Source: Rehmannia glutinosa (taxonomy: Eukaryota; Streptophyta; Magnoliopsida; Lamiales; Orobanchaceae). Taken from it: a stretch of DNA of 64,000 nucleotides. Within the stretch, counting starts at the first letter, position 1, and each line of letters opens with the position of its first letter. The position numbers and the translations under genes were made by a program. Under the pieces are notes generated by a model. The model was not told the origin of the DNA and searched no databases. It was given only the letters and a program-made list of their open reading frames with translations. Positions 12,001-21,819 of this stretch are shown here, one piece after another. Where the stretch lies: positions 46,289,335-46,353,334 of the forward strand of contig CM071930.1 of NCBI GenBank assembly GCA_016081115.2. Reading direction: 5' to 3'.

Positions 12001-12298
12001 GCAATAAGCAGTGCTCAGCAAGGTCCTTGGCACTTATTTTGATGTCCTTGCTATGGACAGAAGACTTGATTTCTTCGCCCTGCACCTCCACATTGACATA
12101 GAACATTGCGACCTCTTCTAGGTAAGTGTGAGAGTATTCCATGGTTAGAAAAGCCTTGAGACCTGAGTTTTCTATCATTTCATCGATATTCTTAACAAGG
12201 GTTTCATCAGAACCCTGCTTCACCATTCCTTCGAAGTCTACGGATGATCCTGAGTGGATTTGCTTTGAGAGCTTAACGTAGTCGATCTTTGGTGCCAT
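12001..12298 (-). pseudogene. Copia-1 env-like ORF, N-terminal fragment
   Basis: An open frame starts MAPKIDYVKLSK at 12298 and is cut after about 99 codons by the gypsy LTR at 12000. The block AMFYVNVEVQGEEIKSSVHS followed by KDIKISAKDLAEHC resembles LFYANMWIVDATEENPLELH and FSWTYADICNHF in the env-like ORF of element 2. This pattern resembles the putative plant transposon protein domain found downstream of pol in Sireviruses and in Athila-type elements. The position, downstream of pol on the same strand, fits. Function is unproven. Bases 12,299-12,879 between pol and this ORF hold no recognised gene. Confidence 0.55.
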
Positions 12299-12879
12299 TT
12301 TCAGAGAGTTTTACCGATTAAAAACTGAAGAACTTGCTTGAGTATACTTAGGGTTTCCGAGAGAGAATAGAACTTGCTTTGCCTTTGCTTTGAAGATGAA
12401 CAGTTTCAGTAAGGGAGAGAGAAGACTGAAAACCGTATATAAGGGTTATGAAAGGACAATTCTATGGATTTTGAATTTTTGATCGAGATCAACGGTTCAG
12501 ATTAAGACGTAAAACCATATTTAATTCCCCGCATTAAATGCAACAGCATTTATATCCAATCATATGCTTACTGTGCAAACTTTTTACTGTACCCGTCATT
12601 ATTACGCTGACATCATCCTTAAAAACATTCCCGCTCATTAAAAACGATTGCGTTTTTGTCACTTAGTTCATAAATGACTCGGCTTATATCAAGCATGACT
12701 TAACTTTGCTTCTCTATTCTCATTAAGTGACTCAGCTGTCAGGTAACTCGATACAGCTGACTTCCCGATGTGGCTGTTTCACTTGGCTGATGTATGAAAC
12801 TTGCTCTTTTCTCATTTTCTCATATTCTATCTCTGCGGATTGAGTCTTCTGAGTGTCAACTCAGCTCAATTAACCCTAG

Positions 12880-15705
12880 CTAATTTTTAAGCTCTTCAAA
12901 TCTTGATTCACATAGAGGCTTAGTGAATATGTCAGCTAACTGCTTATCAGTTGAGATATATTCCAAAGTGATGTCTTTCTTTTCAACATGATCTCTTATA
13001 AAATGATATCTGACATCAGTGTGCTTTGTTCTTGAATGCAACACAGGATTCTGAGTGATTGCAATAGCACTAGTGTTATCACACATAATTGGAATCTCTT
13101 TTTCTTCAATCTTATAGTCTCTCAGGTGTTGTCTCATCCATAAGACTTGGGCACAATAGCTGCCCGCAGCTATGTACTCTGCTTCATCTGTGGATGTGGC
13201 TATTGAGTTTTGCTTCTTGCTAAACTAGGAAACCAATCTATTTCCAAGCATTTGACATGTACCTGAAGTACTTTTCCCACAACTCTATATCCAAAGATAG
13301 TCCGAGTCCGAGTAACCAATAATAAGCTTGAATCCACCTTCCTTTGGATACCATAAGCCAACTTCCTGGCATCCCTTCAAATACCTTAGGATTCTTTTAG
13401 CTGCAGTCATGTGGCTCTCCTTTGGTGCATATTGAAATCTTGCACATACACCTACTGCAAAGGTGATGTCTGGTCTGATTGCTGTTAAGTAGAGCAATGA
13501 TCCAATAAGTGCTCTATATCTGGTTTGATCTACAGCCTTTCCATCTGCATCCATGTCCATCTTGACTGATGTGTTCATTGGAATTTTCACAGAAGACTTC
13601 TCTTCCATACCAAATTTCTTCATTAAATCTCTGGTGTATTTTGTTTGGCTTATGAAGGTTCTATCCTTCACTTGCTTGACTTGAAGTCATAGGAAGAAAG
13701 TCAGCTTTCCCATCATGCTCATCTCAAATTTACCTTGCATGAGTTTTGAGAACTTATCACACAGCTCTTTGTTTGTGGATCCAAAAATGATATCATCCAC
13801 ATATATTTGAACAAGCAGTATATTTTCTCCATATTGAATTCTGAAAAGTGTTCTATCCACTTTGCCTTTGGTAAATCCATTGTCAGTTAGAAATTGGGAC
13901 AATGTATCATACCAAGCTCTTGGTGCTTCTTTCAATCCATATAATGCTTTCTTGAGCTTGTATAACTTATCTCCAATAGTTTTCTGCTCAAAACCTAGAG
14001 GTTGTTCAACATAGACTTCTTCCTCTAACAATCCATTTAGAAATGCACTCTTCACATCCATTTGATACACAATGAAGTTCTTTTATGCAGCATAGGCAAT
14101 AAACATCCTTATTGCTTCCAATCTAGCAACAGGAGCAAAAGTTTCATCAAAATTTATACCCTCTTTTTGGCAGTATCCTTTTGCTACCAGTCTTGCTTTG
14201 TTTCTAACCACAGATCCTTCCTCATTTTTCTTATTTCTGAAAACCCATTTTGTGCTAATAACATTTTGATGGGTTGGTCTCTGCACCAATTCCCATACCT
14301 TGTTTCTTTCAAACTGATTCAGCTCTTCTTGCATGGCTTGAATCCAATGTGTATCCTCCAATGCTTGAGATACATCTTTAGGCTCTATATGGAAAATAAA
14401 ACAAGTGAACATTGCTTCATGTTGTGCTCTGAATCTGGTTCTTATGTCATCTCTAACATCTCCAATAACTAACTCTGGTGGATGGTCTCTCAGCCATCTC
14501 ACATCAGGTTGGAGCAAGTCAGCTGGATTCAGCCGTCTCGCAGCTAAGTTGTCTTGAACAGCTCTTTCATCTTCATTCAGCTATAGACTTTCCAAATTGT
14601 CTTTGAGATTCAAATTTATCTCATCTTCATCTGGGTTGATTGCTCTTACTTCAGCTTCAACATAAGGACTCTTCTGCATAGTTGGCTGATTCAACTTATC
14701 AGCTAACTCTTCAATATCTTCTCCATTCACATTAGGTTCATCAAAAACCACATGGATAGACTCTTCTGTGACCATAGTCCTCTTGTTCAGTACTCTAAAG
14801 GCTTTGCTCTCAACTGAGTATCCCAAAAAGATACCTTCATCAGCTTTAGTATCAAAAGCCTTCAAATTATCTTTACCATTATTATGGATGAAACATTTGC
14901 ATCTAAATTTCCTGAAGTACCCAACATTTGGCTTTCTTCCTGTCCAAATCTCATAGAGAGTCTTGGTTAATTGCCTGTTGATCATGCATCTATTTTGAGT
15001 GTAGCATGCAGTGTTAATGGCTTCAGTACAAAATCTCTTAGGCAATCTAGCTTCAGCTAACATGGTCCTTGCAGCTTTCTTGAGAGTTCTGTTCCTTCTC
15101 TCAGCTACTCCATTCTGTTGTGGAGTTCTTGGTGCAGATAACTCATGAGCAATACCATTTTGAACACAATATTAAGTAATTATCCCATTGACAAACTCAG
15201 TTCCTCTATCAGACCTTATCTTTATAATGGTTTGGCTCTTTTCATTTTGAACTCTTTTCATCAGCTGAGGTAACTTCTGCAAAGTTTCCTTCTTTTTGCA
15301 AATGAAGATTGTACATGTATATCTTGTATAATCATCTACCACCACTAAGGTGTATTTATTTCCAATTATGTTGGCTGGTTCAACTGGACCAAATAGATCC
15401 ATATGCAACAGATGTAATATCCTTGTTGAAAAAGGACTTGGCTTGTCCTTGAATGAAGATTTTATTTGCTTTCCCATCTGGCATGCATCACATACACTTT
15501 CTTTCTTGTACACTGAGTCTGGGAATCCTTCTACAAGATGATCATTGCAAGCTTGTTGATTGTCTTGAAGTTCAGATGACTCAGCTTTTTGTGCCACAGA
15601 CAACTTGATTCGACTGTGCTCTTTGCTAACAGACAAGTGCTTGGTGTAGCAATAGGCCAATCTACCACATACATATTCTTCTGTCTTGATCCTTGCAGCA
15701 CTATT
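12880..15705 (-). pseudogene. Copia-1 pol, part 2: integrase, reverse transcriptase, RNase H
   Basis: Read right to left: integrase zinc-binding region (CLWHKKLSHLN at about 15,600), integrase core (LLHMDLFGP, VVVDDYTRY, RSDRGTEF, about 15,190-15,420), integrase C-terminal region (15,063-14,581), RT N-terminus (TKWVFRNK to FDETFAPVARLEAIR, 14,517-14,083), RT palm with MDVKSAFLNG and an intact QIYVDDIIFG (14,070-13,687), then RALIGSLLYLTAIRPDI (13,671-13,285). RNase H ends in CDNTSAIAIT...RTKH...DIFTKPL (13,137-12,880). Frames are broken near 15,170, 14,580, 14,080, 13,680 and 13,280, so it is not functional as it stands. The upstream half lies beyond element 2, at 23,183-25,853. Confidence 0.9.
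15701..15705. other. Target site duplication of element 2 (left copy)
   Basis: CTATT immediately precedes the LTR start and recurs at 23178-23182 immediately after the 3' LTR end. This proves that element 2 inserted as a unit into the pol region of Copia-1. Confidence 0.9.
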
Positions 15706-17032
15706 TGTTTGATAAATATTTTTATCATGATTTTGATGATTTTGTTTTAAAGGGTTTTTACACCAAAACAATGTTTAAAAATGTTGTCCAAATACTCCCG
15801 ATTGTTTTAAAATGTTTTTACTAATTTTTCGGAGTATTTCTTGAAGTTTATTTCGACAAAAATTGGACGACACTTCTGTCTCGTGCTCAACCGGTCGCCC
15901 TATAGGGCAACCCGTACTTGAAGATGTACGTTGAAAACATAAAATGGGACTGATGTAAAAATCAAGAGGTCGACCGGTCGACCTGGGCGTCGACCGATCG
16001 CACCAGGGTCAACCGGTGCTTGTGCAAAGACATTTCTCGATGTCTTGCAATTTCATCCAATGGACCAGTTCAACACAGGGTCGACCAGTCGGACCCCCCG
16101 TCGATCGGTCGCCCTGTGTAAATTTGTGATTTTTATTTTCAACATCTATTTCTACGCGACCGGTCCCCCTAATGTTTTGACAGCAAATTCTGACCGTTGT
16201 GCAGCAGACCAACTTTCCTTAAATTGTGGGATTGATTTCTAACATCTATATTCTTGATTTTAATTGCATTTTTCTGTAGATTTTCAATCCCCAAGAGGAG
16301 CCTATACATGATCAATCATCCCCAAGAGAGAAAACTACAACACTACAAGATACATTCAAGCAAACACTTGTTCTTTCATTGTTTATATTCTTGTTGTAAT
16401 TTGTCTAGCTTATCACTTTCACATCTTGAGGTCTAGGCTTGATTCTTGATTACACTTGCACTCAAAATTGTATTATTCATTATTGAGTTGTAATCTTGAA
16501 TTTTTGGGTTCATCATTCAACACAAGATATCATTGTGAGTGTTCTTGTGGTAAGAACACACTTGGGTGATCTAGGTGTTAGGTGCAAGAAGATTGTGGTA
16601 ATCTTCTTTTTGAAGAGTGTGGTGCTCTTTGAGGTGTTGAAGAATTTGGTATTCTTCAAGGTTGAAGATTGTGGTAATCTTCACAAGGTGCCGTTGAAGA
16701 TTGTGGCAATCTTCTAGGGAGATTGTGGTAATCTCCAAGGTGGTGTTGAAGAAGAGTGTGGTGCTCTTCAAGGTGATGTTGTAAGGTGGTGTTGTATTAA
16801 TTGTGGTAATTAATAAAATTATTTTTTCTTTTTCAAATCCATCCCGAAGATACTGGGTGGTAGAGGATTAGGCCTTAGGTGGGTTGAACCTCTATAAATC
16901 GACGCATGTTGTTTACTTCCCGCACCTTCATTCTTGTCTTGGCTTGTTTGATTCAAAAAAGAGGGCATAATCGAGAAAATGGAGATAATCTATTCACCCC
17001 CCTCTAGATTATCGTAGCCGCTTGGACTTACA
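15706..17032 (+). repeat. Element 2: 5' LTR (Sirevirus-like)
   Basis: 1,327 bases from TGTTTGATAAATA to GACTTACA. It contains the CG-rich palindrome region (15,960-16,180, including the perfect 16-base palindrome GGTCGACCGGTCGACC at 15968-15983), the hairpin array (16539-16815) and an AATAAA signal at about 16812. Compared with its partner at 21820, it lacks the stretch holding the TATA box: the sequence jumps from GATCAATCATC to CCCAAGAGAG near 16,320. By eye about 16 substitutions separate the first 320 aligned bases of the two LTRs, suggesting an insertion that is not recent. Confidence 0.95.
16539..16815 (+). repeat. Array of nine GTGGT-loop hairpins in the LTR
   Basis: Nine inverted repeats follow one another, each with a five-base NTGGN loop, usually GTGGT. 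Positions (stem length): 16539-16559 (8), 16586-16608 (9), 16613-16629 (6, one G.T), 16637-16659 (9, loop TTGGT), 16663-16683 (8), 16696-16714 (7, loop GTGGC), 16718-16736 (7), 16751-16769 (7, one G.T), 16795-16815 (8). Stem sequences differ between hairpins while complementarity is kept. The last stem overlaps the AATAAA signal. Equivalent arrays lie at 573-833, 6716-6942 (partial) and 22681-22957. Function is unknown; as RNA it would lie in the leader, upstream of the primer binding site. Confidence 0.85.
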
Positions 17033-17034
17033 AG

Positions 17035-17047
17035 TGGTATCAAAGCC
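17035..17047 (+). other. Primer binding site of element 2 (initiator tRNA-Met)
   Basis: TGGTATCAAAGCC lies two bases after the LTR end, identical to the site of element 1. It matches the 3' end of initiator tRNA-Met with one mismatch. Confidence 0.9.
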
Positions 17048-17102
17048 AAACTCTTTGGCAAGCTCGTTCCACATCGCGAGTAAAGAGGAACGATCATCGG
17101 CT

Positions 17103-18401
17103 ATGAATGAAGTCTACCGTACCGGCGCCTCCACCAACAAGCCACCTCTATTTGATTCCAAAAATTATACATTTTGGAAAGAAAGAATGGGACGTTATTT
17201 ACAAAGTTGCGGGTTCGACATTTGGAGCACGGTCATCAATGGAGAATCTATTCCGATGAAAGACACACCTCACACCTCCAAAGCTCTCAAGGAGCTCAAT
17301 GATGAAGAGAAGAAAATCATCTCTTTAAATGGTAAAGCTCTTAATATTATTTATTGTTCACTTACCATTTTAGAATATGATCATATTGTAAGAATTAAAT
17401 TGGCACATGAAGTATGGAGAAAATTAGAAAAAATATATGCAAATGAAAGGAGCCACTCAAAAGCATCTACTTCTCAATTGGACACAACATCAAATCCAAC
17501 AACATGGGATGAGCCTATTACAACTTCCGATAATGAAGAAATCGAAAAATGTCTTATGGGTATCGAAGAAGAAAACGAGGTATGTTCTAAACCCTCTACT
17601 TCTTATGATAATGATTATGGTGATTTGCAAAGTGATTTTGATGAGCTTCAAAATGAATTCCAAAGCTTGCTTGTTAAATACAAAAATTTGAAAAATGAAT
17701 TCAATGTCTTGAAAAATGATAAGGATAACTTATTTACTTCATATGAATCACTTTCATGTGCTCACACCACCACTCTTGATAAGGTTAGAAACCTTGAGAA
17801 AGAAAATAGTACTCTTGTTGAGGATATTAATTGCATGAAAAAAGATTTATTAAAATTCAACTTGAGTACCGATAAAATGACCAATATTGTTGATGTTCAT
17901 AGTTGGGATAAACAAGGACTTGATCATAAGCCTAATGTTGTAAATCATATGAAAAAGAATCAAGTCTCTAAGCATGTTGGTCATTATGCTCCTAGAATTA
18001 TTACTTGCTTTTATTGTGGTAAAAAGGGTCATACGGTAAATACTTGCCGGGCTAGAAATAGCTCTAATTATTATTGGAGACCTAAAAGTCTCAAAGCTAA
18101 TCACAAAGGACCCAAACACTTGAGGGTACCACAAAACAATGTCATATTAGGTACCCGACGAAATAACAATCAAAGAAAATTCATACCGCCAAGAAGACAT
18201 CAAATGCCCGTCTCATTTGATCAAAGGAGAAGACATCACCACAATGAATTTCCAAGAGAAAGACACTATCAACAATGGGAAGGCCACAATACTTGGAAAT
18301 GGAATAATTGGAGAAATTATCATCAACAAGATGATTTTCAAAGAGAAAGATATCATCAACAAAGGGAACGGCATAACCCATGGAAATGGCGTAATTGGTA
18401 A
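17103..18401 (+). CDS. Element 2 Gag-like protein, open frame
   Basis: An uninterrupted frame of 432 codons from ATG 17103 (MNEVYRTGAST). The frame extends further upstream without an ATG, through the primer binding site. Order of parts: DUF4219/UBN2-type region (PPLFDSKNYTFWKERMGRYL, residues about 10-110), acidic linker, long coiled coil (about residues 165-275), CCHC zinc knuckle CFYCGKKGHTVNTC (about 18007-18048), then a basic Arg/His/Gln-rich tail ending in two copies of an F-x-RER...HN-x-WKW-x-NW unit. It would coat and package element RNA. It ends with a stop and is not fused to pol; no protease, integrase or RT follows. That the frame is open in an element without pol suggests it is useful in trans or not old enough to have decayed. 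Confidence 0.85.
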   Translation: MNEVYRTGASTNKPPLFDSKNYTFWKERMGRYLQSCGFDIWSTVINGESIPMKDTPHTSKALKELNDEEKKIISLNGKALNIIYCSLTILEYDHIVRIKLAHEVWRKLEKIYANERSHSKASTSQLDTTSNPTTWDEPITTSDNEEIEKCLMGIEEENEVCSKPSTSYDNDYGDLQSDFDELQNEFQSLLVKYKNLKNEFNVLKNDKDNLFTSYESLSCAHTTTLDKVRNLEKENSTLVEDINCMKKDLLKFNLSTDKMTNIVDVHSWDKQGLDHKPNVVNHMKKNQVSKHVGHYAPRIITCFYCGKKGHTVNTCRARNSSNYYWRPKSLKANHKGPKHLRVPQNNVILGTRRNNNQRKFIPPRRHQMPVSFDQRRRHHHNEFPRERHYQQWEGHNTWKWNNWRNYHQQDDFQRERYHQQRERHNPWKWRNW

Positions 18402-19239
18402 ACCGTATCTCCCCATTTAAATTTGCATTTTATCTTGTTATTATGCATGTTTTTATTTGTGTCTTAATTGTCAAAATGATTTTTCAAAATATTTTTAAAT
18501 GAGGTCTTCCACATACTTGTGCTTTTAAAATCTTTTAAAAAAAAGGAGACTTTGCATATTGCTTTATACTCTTGTGTATTTAAGACTTATGTGTTTTATT
18601 ATTTCTTATGGATTCATATAGCTATTAGCATACTTGTCATATATCTTATTAGTCTACACTTGTATCATTTTGTTTTGTGCAAGCCTTGTTTAAGAATTGT
18701 GTAGGGTATATATATTTCTTCATCAAGAGATGTTTAAACTATCGAGGTACGTTCACTCGTATTATTTTTATAACTCGATGTTCTTCATGTCATAATCATG
18801 CGCTTATCTTTCAAACTATTTCATTGCATTTCTATTAAGTGTCATTAAATGGATTTGTCGATTTTTTAAAAAAGGGGCACTTTTCGAAATCATGTTTTAA
18901 TCGAGTCTCATAAATATTTTTTGGTTCGTAAATATTGGATATATTCCATGTTTGCACGTTTGCATATTTTTAAAACATTTGGGGTTCGATTGCAAAATTT
19001 TCAGAAAAACTGGTACCCAGGAGCAGGTACCGGTCGACCAGGTGGTCGACCGACCGACTGGGTCATATACAGCGGCAGAATGCTTTTTTAAAAAAAAATA
19101 GGGGACTTTCATTCTTCATTTTTACACAAAAAGCTTCGAACCCTAACACCATTCCTCTCCAAAATTTTCACAAAATCTCTCATTATCTCTCAATTTGTTT
19201 CAATCTTTGAGTTTATATCACCCATTTCATCTTGTTTTC
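18402..19239 (+). other. Element 2 spacer where pol is missing
   Basis: About 840 bases between gag and the env-like ORF hold no gene. The first part matches element 1 after its gag. Near 18,890 the sequence jumps from what corresponds to about 2,910 in element 1 to what corresponds to about 4,260, so the whole pol region is deleted. Bases 19,025-19,065 carry GGTACCGGTCGACCAGG-like motifs resembling the CG-rich motifs of the LTR. Confidence 0.7.
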
Positions 19240-20601
19240 ATGGCACCCCGTCAATTTACCGGACAAAATCCTCAAAAGAGAAGAAGGAAGCAAAGGGGAG
19301 AATCTTCTTCAAACCCCCAACAAGATGATGTTCCACATAGAGATAATCAAAACCGACTTATGGAGGAAGAGATTGTTGAATTAAGAGTCGCGATTTCAGC
19401 TACGAATATTCATTGGGACTCTAGTAAGTTGTCACTTCTTTCCGAGCCTCCTTCTAGAGCAAATAGGTTTCGATTTTTGAACAAACTTGTGGAGGAGCAT
19501 TATGATAATATTGGAGTGAATGACAAGAAAATTGTTTGTACTAGTATTGTTCGATTATTGACATTTCATGATGAATATCCGGATATTAGGGCTTACTTTG
19601 AAATTCAAGGTTGGGTGTCACTATGGGATAATCCTAGTTTGCACTATGATGATGAGCTCATAAAATTATTTTATGCAAACATGTGGATTGTTGACGCTAC
19701 GGAAGAAAATCCTTTAGAACTTCACTCTTTCGTTAATGGTAGGCATTTTTCATGGACATATGCCGACATTTGTAATCATTTCAATGTGCCTAATGATGGA
19801 GTTGTTAAGGTGGATTGTACTCATTGGAATGATGATATTTTTGGTGTTTCACTAGATGAAGTGAAAACATTTTTGGGAGTTTTTCCGGAGGTAACCTTCT
19901 CGGCTATGCCGCCGAATTACCGAATTGTGTCTATTATATGCTCATATTGCGGTAAAGAAATGAAACTTCCTAGTAATCTTGAGCTATTTCTCACTTATAT
20001 GATCATCCGGGGCGAAAGGGTCAATTATGCGGCAATATTTGTGTATTGTTTGACCGAATCAAGAAGGCTCACTAGGAAGCATTATACATTGGGGAACTTG
20101 ATTTGTCGACTTCTATATCTATTGGGCTACCCGGAAAATGAGATGAATACTGAAATTCGTCATAGTTATTTTGATAATGATAACATACTACAAATGGTAA
20201 GAATGCGACGAACATTACCGCGGGTTCCCACTAAAGCCGCTAGGGGACGTGCTCGAAATCCGCGACAACCTCGGGATGACTTCTTTGATGACAATGAGGT
20301 TGAAAATATTGTAGGAAGAGGTGATGTCGGGGAACAAAAAGATAGGGAAGAAGAGAATGTGGGAGATGATAATGAAGGAGACGATGGAGAAGATGTAAAT
20401 GAACCGGATGTTGAGGGTTTAAGTCTCAAAGAAAGAATGGAGAAAGTGGAAAGGGAAACATTTCGAGATGTTGCATCTCTTAGAAAAGAGCTCCGGGAAG
20501 TGAAGGAAGAAAACGCAAAATTGAAAAGCAAAATGGAGAAATTTAAGAAATTCTTCAAGGAGCTTCTCCCTGCGGCTTGCTTTTCCTCGGATGGGGATTG
20601 A
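19240..20601 (+). CDS. Element 2 env-like / plant transposon protein ORF, open frame
   Basis: 453 codons from ATG 19240 (MAPRQFTGQN). The frame is open 45 bases upstream but without an ATG. It has a basic N-terminus (KRRRKQRGE), a central region (residues about 70-260) with the ELIKLFYANMWIV...SFVNGRHFSWTYADICNHF pattern of the putative plant transposon protein domain, an acidic stretch (about residues 370-405, EENVGDDNEGDDGEDVNE) and a C-terminal coiled coil (KERMEKVERETF onward). No signal peptide or obvious transmembrane segment is visible, so an envelope role is not supported by the sequence; env-like refers only to position downstream of gag/pol. Function unknown. A related, interrupted ORF is at 12,001-12,298. 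Confidence 0.75.
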   Translation: MAPRQFTGQNPQKRRRKQRGESSSNPQQDDVPHRDNQNRLMEEEIVELRVAISATNIHWDSSKLSLLSEPPSRANRFRFLNKLVEEHYDNIGVNDKKIVCTSIVRLLTFHDEYPDIRAYFEIQGWVSLWDNPSLHYDDELIKLFYANMWIVDATEENPLELHSFVNGRHFSWTYADICNHFNVPNDGVVKVDCTHWNDDIFGVSLDEVKTFLGVFPEVTFSAMPPNYRIVSIICSYCGKEMKLPSNLELFLTYMIIRGERVNYAAIFVYCLTESRRLTRKHYTLGNLICRLLYLLGYPENEMNTEIRHSYFDNDNILQMVRMRRTLPRVPTKAARGRARNPRQPRDDFFDDNEVENIVGRGDVGEQKDREEENVGDDNEGDDGEDVNEPDVEGLSLKERMEKVERETFRDVASLRKELREVKEENAKLKSKMEKFKKFFKELLPAACFSSDGD

Positions 20602-21819
20602 TGTCCCTACCCCGTGCTTTTCATATTGTCTTTGCATATTTTACTTTGTCTTGATGTATTACTTTTTTCTACGACTATTTTGTATAACTCTATTGCACTA
20701 ATGATATTTGATTGTTTGTTTTTTTAAGGGGATGAACTAGCAAGAGTGCTAGTAGCATATGATTGCTTGTGGTTATTATTGACTATGGTCTTGATGGAGT
20801 ATTTGATGGTAAAAATACTCTTATTTATGCATAATGACATTGTTTGATATTTTAGATGAAAGGTATGAAGTACTTGATGGTAAAAGTGCTTATTTTAATT
20901 TTTTGCTTGGTGGCATTTGTAATGCCTTGATTATATTGCTTAGTTGGTTAGATTTATCTCAATTGGGTTGAACCCTTGAGAATATGTTTTTATCTTGATT
21001 TTTTTTGGATAATATTGGTTGAAAGATGTTTTGTGCAAATTGGTGATGATATATTGGCTTGGCTAATTTTTCAAAGGGCTACACATCTACTTTATTACTT
21101 GATGCCCGCCAAGTGTTCGATAAAATGTTTCTAAGAACAATTCATCACTCGCATGATTCTCTCGTTTTCAAATGTCTTATATATTTATAAAGATCATGTT
21201 TTGCATATCAAATGAGCTTTTACAAGCTTTTATAAGTCATTTGATTAACTCTTTCCTTAGCTTTTGGAATTCTAAGCTTAATGGTAAATAGCTCGATAAA
21301 TCGGTTAAATTGAGCACTTTGATATGGATATATGATGCTTTTATCGTGCTAACATTCTTTTTTATGATTCAAAAGGGGGAGAAACAGGTTATAAGCTCAT
21401 TAGCTCATAAAAGCTAAAATAAGCTCGCGAAAGAAGCTATAAGCTATGGTGCTTTTAAGCCAAAAGCTTTGGCTATGAACTAGTCCATTGGATTTATCTT
21501 GGACTTATGATACTTGTTTTATGGTTATCTTTGACAGGGGGAGCTTCTAAGCTCATGATTCTTTTGGCTACATTGTAAAAGCTGAGCTTTCAACTTTTGT
21601 ATGGTTGCTTACCTGTTTGTATTGATTTGCATGTTGATAGGGAGAGCTTGTGCTATTTTTGAATATATTTACTCCCTTCCTTGTGGTTATTTTATTTGGA
21701 AATTTGGTCGTTTCAAACGGTTAGATATATTTTACCGGAAAATCGTTTTTGATTTCAAATTCGACCTCTTAATATTTCTTAAAATTGTTTTGGTTTGTAA
21801 TCATCAAAAAGGGGGAGAT
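20602..21819 (+). other. Element 2 3' internal region with four polypurine tracts
   Basis: No supportable gene. G-rich polypurine tracts are at 21371-21382 (AAAAGGGGGAGA), 21534-21544 (ACAGGGGGAGC), 21637-21647 (ATAGGGAGAGC) and 21806-21819 (AAAAAGGGGGAGAT, abutting the LTR). Spacing and order match those of element 1 at 5142, 5304, 5406 and 5568. Around them the motif ATAAGCT and its relatives recur (about 21,390-21,480). Confidence 0.7.

Noticed and set aside
16590..16770. CRISPR-like array
   Set aside because: The units are hairpins with variable stems and no spacers of constant length, inside a plant retrotransposon LTR.
19240..20601. True viral envelope gene in element 2
   Set aside because: No signal peptide, transmembrane helix or glycosylation-rich ectodomain is visible; only its position is env-like.
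20166..20637. Ser/Phe-rich frames on the minus strand opposite the env-like ORF
   Set aside because: They are shadows of the acidic and coiled-coil part of the plus-strand env-like ORF.
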